Assembly (NCBI RefSeq): GCF_022482905.1
Contig: NZ_JAKVOI010000001.1
Span: 558,001 to 622,000, forward strand
Reading direction: 5' to 3'
Origin: Clostridium sp.
Lineage (GTDB): Bacteria > Bacillota > Clostridia > Clostridiales > Clostridiaceae
Length of the DNA: 64,000 bases
Positions within the stretch are counted from its first letter, which is position 1. Each line of letters begins with the position of its first letter. The notes under the pieces are model-generated. The model did no database searches. It saw only the letters and a list, made by a program, of their open reading frames with translations, and was not told the origin of the DNA. The translations under genes and the position numbers were made by a program. Positions 36,254 through 44,082 of the stretch are shown piece after piece.

Positions 36254-38479
36254 ATGAAACTGGATAAAATAGTAAATGAAATTATAAATGCTGCCTATGA
36301 CGAGGCAAAATACTGTAAACACGAATATTTTACTCCCGAACATATTCTATATGCATCTCTGTTCTTTTTAGAAGGAATAGATATTATAGAAGGATGCGGT
36401 GGTAATGTACAGGATATAAAAAGGGATCTCATGCAGTATTTCAATGATCACATAGATACTATCGACAAAGGGGAGCCTGTTGAAACTGTTTCTCTTCAAA
36501 ATATAATTACTTCTGCAGGTGAACATGTCCTTGCTTCTGAAAAGGAAGTCATACGATTGGGGGATATATTCATATCCATATATGACGAGGAGAAAAGTTT
36601 TGCCAGTTACTATTTAAAAAAGCAGGGAATAAAGAGAATAGATATATTGAACTATATAACTCATGGAATCTCTGAAAAGGGTGCAGAATACAATGAAAAG
36701 AATGAGTCAAAATACAATTTTGAAAGTGACCTTCAGAGCGCAAATATCAAAATGGAGGATTTCACGGTGGAACTTACTCAAAAAGCCAGAAAAGGAGAAA
36801 TTGACCCACTAATTGGAAGAGACGAAATATTAAACAGAACCATGCAGGTATTGACAAGAAGAACAAAAAACAATCCAATCCATGTAGGTGAACCGGGAGT
36901 AGGGAAAACTGCCATCACAGAGGGGCTTGCAAAGTTGATTGCAGATGACAGAGTACCTTCAAAACTGAAAAACAGCAGGATATATTCTCTTGACATGGGA
37001 TCAATACTTGCAGGTACAAAATACAGGGGAGATTTTGAAGAGAGGATAAAAAATATATTGAACACAATACAAAAACAGGATAAATCCATTGTGTACATAG
37101 ATGAAATACATACAATAATAGGTGCAGGATCGGTATCTGGAAGTTCACTTGATGCAGCAAATATTCTAAAACCATTTTTAACCAGCGGCAAGATTAAATT
37201 TATAGGGGCTACTACCTATGATGAATATAAAAAAATATTTGAAAAAGACAGAGCCCTGTCGAGAAGATTTCAAAAGATAGAAGTTCCTGAGCCATCTATA
37301 GAGGAAACTTATAAAATACTTACTGGTATCAAGGGTCAGTATGAGAAATTTCATAATGTAACCTACACTGAGGATGCCTTGAGTGTTGCAGTGGAGCTTT
37401 CTGCAAAATACATAAATGATAGGTTCCTCCCGGATAAAGCTATAGATGTAATAGATGAAACTGCAGCATATTCGAGACTCCATTCGGAAACTGATGACAA
37501 TATATTAATTTCAAAAGAAGATATAGAGAAAACAGTTTCCTTGATTGCAAAGATCCCACAGGAAAGTGTATCCAAGGATGAATGTGCCATATTAAAAAAT
37601 CTGGAAACTACTCTTAAAAATAAAATATTCAGCCAGGATAAGGCTATAACTTCACTGACAAGAGCCATAAAAAGATCAAGAGCCGGTTTTAATGATGAAA
37701 ACAAGACAATTGCGAACCTTCTGTTTGTAGGGCCCACAGGTGTTGGAAAAACTGAAATAACAAAACAGCTTGCAAAAGCAATGGGAATTCCACTTATAAG
37801 ATTTGATATGAGTGAATATCAGGAAAAACATACCGTAGCCAGACTTATAGGTTCTCCTCCAGGTTATGTAGGATATGAAGAAGGCGGACTGCTGACGGAT
37901 TCTATAAAAAAGACTCCTTATTGTGTTCTGCTTCTCGATGAAATAGAGAAAGCTCATCCTGACGTATTAAATGTACTTCTTCAGCTTATGGATTATGCTA
38001 CACTTACAGACAATACCGGAAGAAAAACTGATTTTAAAAATGTCATACTCATAATGACGTCCAATGCAGGTGCAAGATCTGTCGGAAAGCCACTTGTGGG
38101 ATTTGGGAACAGGGTTATGGAAAGAGATGCCATAGATGATGCCGTTGAGAAAGCATTCTCACCTGAATTCAGAAACAGGCTTGATGATATTATAGTATTT
38201 AATGCCATTGACAAGAATATGGCTTATCTAGTTGCCAAAAAAGTACTGGGTGAATTCGAAGATAAGCTCAAGACAAAGAGAATAAATGTAGAGATTACTG
38301 AAAGATGTTATGACTTTCTGGCATCAAAGGGAATATCCATGGAATATGGTGCAAGAGAGATAATAAGGATAGTGAATCAGGAAATAAAACCTTACTTTGT
38401 GGACAGAGTATTATTTGATGAAGATGTTCGTAATAATACAATTATAGATGCACAGGACGGAAAGATAAAGATTATATAG
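36254..38479 (+). CDS. clpA: Clp protease ATP-binding subunit ClpA
   Basis: AAA+ unfoldase partner of ClpP, 741 residues. The N-domain (1-140) binds ClpS. Two AAA modules follow: the first with GEPGVGKTA and YIDEIHTIIGAG, the second with GPTGVGKTE and LLLDEIEKAHPDV. The arginine-finger region RFQKIEVPEPS, the sensor-2 segment MEYGAREI and the ClpP-type architecture are consistent with ClpA rather than ClpB (no long middle coiled coil) or ClpC (no M-domain). The clpS-clpA order is the classical one. ClpP is not encoded here. Confidence 0.95.
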   Translation: MKLDKIVNEIINAAYDEAKYCKHEYFTPEHILYASLFFLEGIDIIEGCGGNVQDIKRDLMQYFNDHIDTIDKGEPVETVSLQNIITSAGEHVLASEKEVIRLGDIFISIYDEEKSFASYYLKKQGIKRIDILNYITHGISEKGAEYNEKNESKYNFESDLQSANIKMEDFTVELTQKARKGEIDPLIGRDEILNRTMQVLTRRTKNNPIHVGEPGVGKTAITEGLAKLIADDRVPSKLKNSRIYSLDMGSILAGTKYRGDFEERIKNILNTIQKQDKSIVYIDEIHTIIGAGSVSGSSLDAANILKPFLTSGKIKFIGATTYDEYKKIFEKDRALSRRFQKIEVPEPSIEETYKILTGIKGQYEKFHNVTYTEDALSVAVELSAKYINDRFLPDKAIDVIDETAAYSRLHSETDDNILISKEDIEKTVSLIAKIPQESVSKDECAILKNLETTLKNKIFSQDKAITSLTRAIKRSRAGFNDENKTIANLLFVGPTGVGKTEITKQLAKAMGIPLIRFDMSEYQEKHTVARLIGSPPGYVGYEEGGLLTDSIKKTPYCVLLLDEIEKAHPDVLNVLLQLMDYATLTDNTGRKTDFKNVILIMTSNAGARSVGKPLVGFGNRVMERDAIDDAVEKAFSPEFRNRLDDIIVFNAIDKNMAYLVAKKVLGEFEDKLKTKRINVEITERCYDFLASKGISMEYGAREIIRIVNQEIKPYFVDRVLFDEDVRNNTIIDAQDGKIKII

Positions 38480-38492
38480 AATAATTGGGAAG

Positions 38493-39734
38493 GTGACTCC
38501 AATATTTAGGTTAAGTAAAAAAATCATTGCCATATTAGTTGCAGTAGTGAGTGTACTGTTTATATCTTCCGGGGTTATTGCATCTTCTACAAACAGTAGT
38601 TCAGAAAATAAGCCGGTTCACGGTAAAGTTGTCAAGATACATAATACATCGGAATCCTTGAAGAAAAATTCAATAAGATATTTATATGTAGATGTAAAGA
38701 TAACCTCGGGAGAAATGAAGGGTAAGGTAATTACAGTCCAGAATTCAGTAAGTGGAAAAATAAATGATGAAAGCAGCAATACCCAGAGTTTTGCAAGAGT
38801 AGGCGACAATGTACTTGTAAATATAGACAAATACAAAAGTGGAGATCCAAGTAGTGCATATATATATGAAATTGTAAGATACAGATATTTATATGAACTA
38901 GGTGCAGTGTTTGTAATTCTGCTTATTGTCATTGGAGGATTTAAGGGGTTTAAGTCCGTAATAACCCTTGCAATAACCGGTTTTGCCATAGTAAAGGTAC
39001 TTATTCCCCTTGTAATGCAGGGATTTAATCCTATTTTTGTAGCTACGGCAATATGTTTGTTTTTGATTGTAGTAAATCTCACCATAATAAGCGGCAGAAA
39101 TGAGAAAACACTGGCTGCAATTATAGGTACTTCAGGTGGGGTTGTGATTGCTGGTGCCATAGCGCTGTTCTCCAATTCAATTTTAAGAGTGAGCGGACTT
39201 ACTGATGATGAAATGCAGACCATAATATATACTGTACAAAATGCAAATTTCAATTTTTCGGGTTTATTGTTTGCTGAAATAATAATGGGAGCATTGGGAG
39301 CAGTTATGGATACAAGCATATCAATTGCATCTGCAATAAAGGAGTTAAAGGATGCAAGACAGGATATGAACATGAAGGAACTTGTGAAGTCAGGAATGAA
39401 TGTAGGAAAGGACATTATGGGAAGCATGTCAAATACGCTTATACTTGCCTATGCTGGTGGTGCCATGTACCTTATGATAATGATAGCTTCCTATTCATAT
39501 ACAACATCCATATCCACTGCCATAAATCAGGATGTAATAGCGGCAGAAGTTCTTAAGGCACTTGCAGGAAGTATAGGGCTCATATTTGCAATACCCATAA
39601 CTGCATTTGCGGCATCATTTTTAATTACCAGAAAGAAGAAAAAGGTTCAGTATGATAAAAGCCCCGGAGTGGATGAATTATATGACAAATTCAAGAGCCT
39701 ATTCTTCAAGGACAAAAAAGATGAAAATTCATAG
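38493..39734 (+). CDS. YibE/F family membrane protein
   Basis: About 413 residues with an N-terminal signal-anchor (IIAILVAVVSVLFISSGVIAS), an extracytoplasmic domain (about 30-130) and a C-terminal block of seven or eight helices, with family segments GGFKGFKSVITLAITGFAIVKVLIPL, MGALGAVMDTSISIASAIKEL and LILAYAGGAMYLMIM. Function is not established. The start is uncertain: GTG 38493 overlaps the SD AGGTGA (38491-38496), so it either starts there or a few codons later at a non-standard ATA. Confidence 0.88.
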   Translation: MTPIFRLSKKIIAILVAVVSVLFISSGVIASSTNSSSENKPVHGKVVKIHNTSESLKKNSIRYLYVDVKITSGEMKGKVITVQNSVSGKINDESSNTQSFARVGDNVLVNIDKYKSGDPSSAYIYEIVRYRYLYELGAVFVILLIVIGGFKGFKSVITLAITGFAIVKVLIPLVMQGFNPIFVATAICLFLIVVNLTIISGRNEKTLAAIIGTSGGVVIAGAIALFSNSILRVSGLTDDEMQTIIYTVQNANFNFSGLLFAEIIMGALGAVMDTSISIASAIKELKDARQDMNMKELVKSGMNVGKDIMGSMSNTLILAYAGGAMYLMIMIASYSYTTSISTAINQDVIAAEVLKALAGSIGLIFAIPITAFAASFLITRKKKKVQYDKSPGVDELYDKFKSLFFKDKKDENS

Positions 39735-39826
39735 ATAATTTATCTCAGTAACACTTATAAGTCTAAAGTAATATACTAAGTACTGAAAATATCAGGATGA
39801 AAAATCAGTAAAAGGAGGACGAGCAA

Positions 39827-40141
39827 GTGGATACTACGGTAAATTTTTATATGGTTTCAGATTATGATTCAGGGGATGTATTGAAACCTTATGAGAGCAT
39901 AAAATCGGACAATGATATGTATTTTAATCTCAAGCCAGGTGATACGATAATCTTAAAAGACGATAAAGTAGAGTATTCAATAATTAAAGTTGTAAAAAAT
40001 CTACATGCTGATGAATTGAATATATATATTGATAGAATAAAGAGCAAAGAGGAAGTTATGGATGATATTGAGGAATTGGCTAACAAGGCTTTAAAAGGTG
40101 TTCTGGAATCATTAAAAGAAACACTTGAAACAGATAAATAG
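39827..40141 (+). CDS. Hypothetical acidic protein
   Basis: Unrecognised 104-residue protein. The first two thirds are beta-rich (VNFYMVSDYDSGDVLKPYESI, LKPGDTIILKDDKVEYSIIKVV), and the end is an amphipathic helix (EVMDDIEELANKALKGVLESLKETLETDK). It begins at GTG 39827 after AAAGGAGGA with about 9 nt spacing. It sits between YibE/F and rlmH, with its own terminator 130 nt downstream. No motif suggests a function. Confidence 0.75.
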   Translation: MDTTVNFYMVSDYDSGDVLKPYESIKSDNDMYFNLKPGDTIILKDDKVEYSIIKVVKNLHADELNIYIDRIKSKEEVMDDIEELANKALKGVLESLKETLETDK

Positions 40142-40271
40142 CATTATAAACAAAATTTTTGTATTGTAAAATTTAATTCAATGTGATATCATAGTAACTA
40201 ACATTATAATTGATTATTTTATTTTGAATTGAACAAATGAGTATTTGTTTTAAGAAAAATGTAATTTTATG

Positions 40272-40308
40272 ATGGAAAGTCCTTTTAAGGGGCTTTCTAT
40301 TATTTTTT
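40272..40308 (+). terminator. Hairpin terminator before rlmH
   Basis: ATGGAAAG-CCTTTTAAGG-CTTTCTAT hairpin (40272-40300) followed by TATTTTTTGG. Confidence 0.75.
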
Positions 40309-40350
40309 GGTAATTGTGTTTGTAATATTTTATATGCAGGTGAGGGTAAT

Positions 40351-40830
40351 ATGAATATAACATTGGTTACAGTTGGAAGGCTGAAAGAAAAATACTTAAA
40401 GGATGCAGTAGGAGAATATACCAAAAGATTATCCAGATACTGTAAAATAACTATAATAGAACTTCAAGATGAAAAAGTTCCTGATAATGCCTCGGAAAAG
40501 GATAAAGAAATTATTAAAGACAGAGAGGGAAAAAGGGTACTAAAACATATAAATAGCAATATGTATATAGTAGTACTTGATTTAAATGGAAATATGATTA
40601 CATCAGAAGAATTTTCAAGGTTTATTGGGAATCTTGCTTTAAAGGGAAACAGCAGCATTGCTTTTGTAATAGGGGGCTCCCTCGGTATTTCCAGGGAAAT
40701 TTTATATAAAGCCAATTATAGGCTCTGTTTTTCACAGATGACATTCCCTCATCAGCTTTTCAGGGTAATGCTTCTCGAGCAGATTTACAGGGGATTTAGG
40801 ATATTGAAAGGAGAACCTTACCATAAATGA
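40351..40830 (+). CDS. rlmH: 23S rRNA (pseudouridine(1915)-N3)-methyltransferase
   Basis: SPOUT methyltransferase of 159 residues that methylates the pseudouridine at position 1915 in helix 69 of 23S rRNA, using SAM. The family start MNITLVTVGRLKEKYLKDAV is seen, with the SAM knot residues in FVIGGSLGISREIL and the very conserved end MTFPHQLFRVMLLEQIYRGFRILKGEPYHK. Length and motifs are canonical. It often lies alone near clostridial housekeeping loci. Confidence 0.97.
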   Translation: MNITLVTVGRLKEKYLKDAVGEYTKRLSRYCKITIIELQDEKVPDNASEKDKEIIKDREGKRVLKHINSNMYIVVLDLNGNMITSEEFSRFIGNLALKGNSSIAFVIGGSLGISREILYKANYRLCFSQMTFPHQLFRVMLLEQIYRGFRILKGEPYHK

Positions 40831-40935
40831 CGTAGCTTTTTTGTTCAATGTGTTGATATGAGCGGGTTAAAGGGATATGTTTAAAATAATATGAATGAAA
40901 ATTTTTATAAAAATATGATTTTAAATCATAAAATG

Positions 40936-40944
40936 TGTTATAAT
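40936..40944 (+). promoter_or_regulatory. Extended -10 promoter of the antisense RNA
   Basis: TGT-TATAAT (40936-40944) is an extended -10 element; transcription should start near 40951, giving the RNA that ends in the 41047-41090 terminator. Confidence 0.6.
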
Positions 40945-40950
40945 ATAAAT

Positions 40951-41090
40951 ACAAAGAGAGAAAATAAAAACAGGATGCTGGTAACATCCTGTAGTGTACA
41001 ATCTAGTTGCTTAGGCAACTGGTATAACTATTTAATGTTTATATAAAATAGTAGTCTCCAATTGCGAGGTGGGACTACTATTTTTTTATT
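40951..41090 (+). ncRNA. Candidate antisense antitoxin RNA
   Basis: About 140 nt between an extended -10 and a terminator, with no ORF. Three stem-loops are visible: ACAGGATG / CATCCTGT (40970-40992), AGTTGC / GCAACT (41005-41020) and the terminator AATAGTAGTC / GACTACTATT (41047-41082) followed by T7. The 3' end overlaps the end of the holin-like toxin gene on the opposite strand, as in TxpA/RatA-type pairs. The RNA should base-pair with the toxin mRNA 3' end. It is inferred from sequence layout only. Confidence 0.62.
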
Positions 41091-41176
41091 TCTTTAATAA
41101 GTAAAACTATAAATGTTAACAATGAAATGAGGAATAATCCTGCTTCAAAAAGTAACATTAAGATGTCATTACTCAT
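41078..41176 (-). CDS. Holin-like type I toxin peptide
   Basis: A 32-residue hydrophobic peptide: MSNDILMLLFEAGLFLISLL then TFIVLLIKEIKK. It has one transmembrane helix and a basic tail, the form of the putative holin-like toxins (TxpA/BsrG-like) of Firmicutes. Such peptides depolarise the membrane and are silenced by an antisense RNA. SD GGGAGGTGAT is very strong but buried in a hairpin. The stop codon lies inside the shared terminator. A TGCTATAAT promoter lies about 70 nt upstream. Too short for usual gene callers. Confidence 0.82.
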   Translation of the reverse strand: MSNDILMLLFEAGLFLISLLTFIVLLIKEIKK

Positions 41177-41177
41177 T

Positions 41178-41210
41178 GTATCACCTCCCTTCAGCAGGGA
41201 TGAGTGATAC
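41178..41210 (-). promoter_or_regulatory. SD-sequestering hairpin in the toxin mRNA leader
   Basis: On the minus strand GTATCAC and TCCCT pair with AGGGA and GTGATAC, burying the SD GGGAGG in a stem just before the toxin ATG. This kind of structure keeps translation low until the mRNA is processed. Confidence 0.75.
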
Positions 41211-41248
41211 CAGTAGCCCACATGCAACGTATTCAATTGTACCAGTAA

Positions 41249-41257
41249 ATTATAGCA
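41249..41257 (-). promoter_or_regulatory. Extended -10 promoter of the toxin
   Basis: TGCTATAAT read on the minus strand; the mRNA would start near 41242 and run to the terminator around 41047. Confidence 0.65.
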
Positions 41258-41386
41258 TGTCTAATAGAATAATTCTACAGTTTGTATTATGTGTTACTTT
41301 AAATATATATTATAAAAAAGAAAAGTATTTGTTGATGATACTAAAGTCAATGAATGCTTTATTTTTTATATTTGGAGGATGGTAAT

Positions 41387-41788
41387 ATGAGAATTATCAA
41401 AACACTAAGAGATATTGAGCTGCTGAAGAAGAAATCACAAATAAATAGAAAAGTACTTCAGGAAATTGAGGAATATTTCAATAATGTATACAGCAACATA
41501 GGCAAGCCAGAAGGAAAGACAATAGATGAGTTTTCACTAAAGGATTGTGGAATAATTGTATACATTGAAGATGGAGACAATGTCTGGGACTTGGAACAAA
41601 TAGGGCTGAACCCAGGAGACAATGGACTTTTGGGAGCAGTTCCGGAGTGGATTGATGAACAGCCTATAGGAGAAGATAAACTGGAGAGTAGATGCATAGT
41701 TTGCAACAACGAATATGTCTTGAGCATATTTTTGCTAAAGAACAACATGGATAATGAAGTAAAAAATTGGATAGAAGATAACAGATAA
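41387..41788 (+). CDS. Hypothetical protein, phage-like
   Basis: Unrecognised 133-residue acidic protein (VYIEDGDNVWDLEQIGLNPGDNG, AVPEWIDEQPIGEDKLESRCIVCNNEY). ATG 41387 is set by GGAGGATG; an in-frame start 11 codons earlier has no SD. Next comes a terminator, and then a frameshifted gene of similar size, as in tail or late modules of clostridial prophages. The phage link is an impression from context, not from a recognised domain. Confidence 0.65.
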   Translation: MRIIKTLRDIELLKKKSQINRKVLQEIEEYFNNVYSNIGKPEGKTIDEFSLKDCGIIVYIEDGDNVWDLEQIGLNPGDNGLLGAVPEWIDEQPIGEDKLESRCIVCNNEYVLSIFLLKNNMDNEVKNWIEDNR

Positions 41789-41790
41789 CT

Positions 41791-41834
41791 ACCTAATCTC
41801 GAATTAAAAAAAGAGATTGGGTGGTTATTTTTCT
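41791..41834 (+). terminator. Terminator
   Basis: ACCTAATCTC (41791-41800) pairs with GAGATTGGGT (41813-41822), followed by GGTTATTTTTC. Confidence 0.85.
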
Positions 41835-41852
41835 ACCTGAAAAACTAGAAAG

Positions 41853-41890
41853 CCTTAATTGCTGTTTTTTGCCAGTGATTAAGGTTTTTT
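41853..41890 (+). terminator. Second hairpin terminator
   Basis: CCTTAAT (41853-41859) and ATTAAGG (41878-41884) followed by TTTTTT. It lies right after the terminator of the previous gene. Confidence 0.65.
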
Positions 41891-41917
41891 AATATTTTTA
41901 ATGGAAGGGGAGTAAAT

Positions 41918-42255
41918 ATGGTAGAAAAATCATAAAGGATACTAAATACTGTCAGATATTCAGCCAGGGGAAAATATCAGATGAAGAATATTATTGTATT
42001 GAGAAGATATTTGTAAAGGCCAAGGAGAGAGAAGAAATAAGGTTTAGCCTATACAGAGATACAACATTGACACCGCAGAGATATATTCCAAGGTCACTGG
42101 ATGTGACGGAAGAAGAACTGCTTGAATTAATGAAACAGGCTATGGATAATTCAGTATTTTCAAAGGAATTCATAAAGAAGTTGAGTGAACTGTTGAATCA
42201 AAAGCAGCCTAAAAATCAGAGTAAAGGGGAGTTGAAAGATGACAAACAAAATTAA
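41918..42255 (+). pseudogene. Frameshifted small gene
   Basis: From ATG 41918 (SD AAGGGGAG) the frame reads MVEKS and stops. Adding one A in the run of five at 41926-41930 gives a continuous protein of about 112 residues: MVEKIIKDTKYCQIFSQGKI at the start, then DEEYYCIEKIF, LTPQRYIPRSLDVTEEELLEL and a basic end at 42255. The C-terminal part alone stays open from 42067. One missing base in a homopolymer could be mutation or sequencing error. Function unknown. Confidence 0.7.
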
Positions 42256-42295
42256 TGGGAAAATATTAGATACAGATAAATCTAAGGCTATTCTC
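42239..42295 (+). pseudogene. 5' fragment of a gene cut by the truncated intron
   Basis: ATG 42239 with SD AAAGGGGAG opens a frame reading MTNKINGKILDTDKSKAIL, overlapping the end of the previous gene, until it meets intron sequence at 42296. I cannot identify it, and the rest of the gene is not seen after the intron. Confidence 0.45.
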
Positions 42296-42568
42296 GTACT
42301 ATGGCGTATCTTTCAATGGTAAGATGATAACAAACTTTTTGCATAGAGTACAGAAATTTCTATGTAAGACTCTTAACAGACGAAGTGATAAGAAAAGTTA
42401 CTGTTGGGATGGATATACAGAAATGCTAAAGTATTATCCGCTAGCAAGACCAAAGATATATTTTAAACTGTTTTAACTGTGAATGTTATTATGAGGAGCC
42501 GTATGCGGGAAAGCCGCACGTACGGATTCTGTGAGGGGCTTACATTGTGAGGTGTAAGTCTACTCGAC
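42296..42568 (+). mobile_element. 5'-truncated group II intron (3' 273 nt)
   Basis: These 273 bases match 50375-50647, the 3' end of the full group II intron, with only about two differences seen (for example near 42399 and 42405). They contain the end of the maturase gene, domain V (GAGCCGTATGCGGG and its pairing strand) and domain VI. The copy lacks the 5' part and the reverse transcriptase domains, so it is inactive. The very high identity indicates a recent event. Confidence 0.9.
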
Positions 42569-42602
42569 TGTTTAATACACACTTATAGTGCAATAAAATG
42601 GC

Positions 42603-42645
42603 ATGTAAAATCCATTTTACATATTAAAAAGTAGTGATGTAAAAT
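42603..42645. promoter_or_regulatory. Palindrome plus third half-site upstream of the XRE gene
   Basis: ATGTAAAAT (42603-42611) and its reverse complement (42614-42622) form a perfect palindrome; a third copy of ATGTAAAAT is at 42637-42645. This is a good candidate for autoregulation by the helix-turn-helix protein encoded at 42704. Confidence 0.6.
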
Positions 42646-42703
42646 AGATTTGATAGCATGAACACGCTCCGAATGATAGAATGTAAGCAGGAGGAATATC
42701 AAA

Positions 42704-43309
42704 GTGGACATTAGCAAACAAATAAAAAAATATAGACTCGATTCAAAATTATCGCAGGAGGATTTGGCTGAAAAAGTATTTGTAACGCGGCAGACAATTT
42801 CAAACTGGGAAAACGGTAAGAACTATCCTGATATAAATAGCCTGGTACTATTAAGCACTCTCTTTGGTGTTTCTCTTGATATTCTAGTTAAAGGAGATTT
42901 GGAGGAAATGAAAGAAGAAATTAAAATAGAGGACATCAAAAAATTTAACCGTGATGGTATGATTTTTACTGTACTGCTTATGGCAACAGGAATATTGGTC
43001 ATTCCACTATTTCTTTACCTTAATTTTATTGGAGTTGCAATCTGGTTAGTGCTATTTGGCATTACGATGTATTATGCAAGGTGTATTGAAAAGCAAAAGA
43101 AAACCCATGACGTTCAGACATACAGAGAAATCATAGCTTTTACGGAGGGAAAAAAACTTGATCAAATTGAAAAGAGTTGTGAAATTGCAAAACGCCCATA
43201 CCAAAAAGCGTTATTAGTAATTTGTTCAGGATTGATTGCAGTAGTTGTATCTCTAGGAATGTATTTTTTATTTAGATTAATTCAGTATATCAAATTGTTA
43301 CTGGTTTAG
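42704..43309 (+). CDS. XRE-family regulator with C-terminal membrane helices
   Basis: 201 residues. The N-terminal helix-turn-helix (KQIKKYRLDSKLSQEDLAEKVFVTRQTISNWENGKNYPDI, about residues 4-45) is followed by a linker and three hydrophobic segments (MIFTVLLMATGILVIPLFLYL, VAIWLVLFGITMYYA and ALLVICSGLIAVVVSLGMYFLF). This is a membrane-bound DNA-binding protein of a type common in Firmicutes. It starts at GTG 42704 with SD GCAGGAGG. The adjacent palindrome suggests autoregulation. The signal is unknown. Confidence 0.88.
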   Translation: MDISKQIKKYRLDSKLSQEDLAEKVFVTRQTISNWENGKNYPDINSLVLLSTLFGVSLDILVKGDLEEMKEEIKIEDIKKFNRDGMIFTVLLMATGILVIPLFLYLNFIGVAIWLVLFGITMYYARCIEKQKKTHDVQTYREIIAFTEGKKLDQIEKSCEIAKRPYQKALLVICSGLIAVVVSLGMYFLFRLIQYIKLLLV

Positions 43310-43618
43310 AAATTCCAACTAATTGTACAATATTCTTAGACTACGGTGATGATAGTGCTTATTTTTTCAAATCTAAGTGTCTTTATTATCTCTGATTACT
43401 TTTTTAGCCTTGAGATAGTAAAGTAGTTCTTTTTTATCTTCTTTAAAAAAGTGTTGGTATGTCGATAGTTTCTGTATTTTTAGATACTAAGGGGGAGCAG
43501 TTTTGTTTTTATATTTTAAGGATGAGTACATTATATTAAATGGTATAATTTATTTATGAACTAATTCACAGTAGTAAGATTATTGTGATTTTATTATTAA
43601 AAATTAAGGAGGGCACAT
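43310..43618. other. Intergenic region, no gene seen
   Basis: About 310 bases with no credible ORF. It holds a 19-nt sequence, TACGGTGATGATAGTGCTT (43342-43360), identical to the right arm of the terminator at 45636-45654, and AT-rich sequence with a possible promoter (TGGTATAAT near 43540) for the next gene. Confidence 0.5.
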
Positions 43619-43891
43619 ATGAGTGATGGAATTGCTTTAGTAGGTTTTTTGATAGTAATACTTATGGGCTTAGAAATTAATCAATTACGAAGTGAAGTTA
43701 ATCTTATGAATTCAAAATTAAATAAGATTTCTAAATGTGTTGGCGTTTGTGATGAATTGAAAGAGGAAATTATTGAAGAATTGAAAGAACTTGTTTCTCG
43801 AGGAGAGAAGATTAAAGCAATTAAAAAATATAGAATGGTGACTGGAGCTGGTTTAAAAGAAGCCAAGGATTACGTTGATTCTTTAAGTTAG
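43619..43891 (+). CDS. Membrane-anchored protein with ribosomal L7/L12 C-terminal-like domain
   Basis: 90 residues. An N-terminal transmembrane helix (IALVGFLIVILMGLEI) is followed by a coiled-coil-like stretch (NQLRSEVNLMNSKLNKIS), then a segment resembling the C-terminal domain of ribosomal protein bL12: RGEKIKAIKKYRMVTGAGLKEAKDYVDSL. In bL12 this region binds translation factors. Small proteins with this domain and no ribosomal role are known, but their function is not. SD GGAGGGC precedes ATG 43619. Confidence 0.75.
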   Translation: MSDGIALVGFLIVILMGLEINQLRSEVNLMNSKLNKISKCVGVCDELKEEIIEELKELVSRGEKIKAIKKYRMVTGAGLKEAKDYVDSLS

Positions 43892-43944
43892 TTAAAAAAG
43901 ATATTCTTTGAAAATTGAATAGGTTAAGAAAGGAAATTTTAATT

Positions 43945-44055
43945 ATGAGATTATCACAAAAATTAAAACAATTGAGAAAGACAAAAAATGTCAATTGCGA
44001 GAATTCAATTTACATTGAGGTGATTAGTAATGTCGAAAATGAACTTCTAGTCTAA
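43945..44055 (+). pseudogene. Remnant of an XRE-type gene start
   Basis: A 36-codon frame starting MRLSQKLKQLRKTKNVNC, which looks like the first helix of an XRE helix-turn-helix protein, then continuing in unrelated sequence to a stop. SD AAAGG is present. Most likely a truncated gene; a short expressed peptide is possible but unsupported. Confidence 0.4.
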
Positions 44056-44082
44056 TTTTTAGTTCAGCTCTGGAGGGAAAAA

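Noticed and set aside
40970-41020. tRNA-like structure
   Set aside because: Two hairpins are present but there is no TPsiC arm or acceptor stem; they fit the antisense RNA better.
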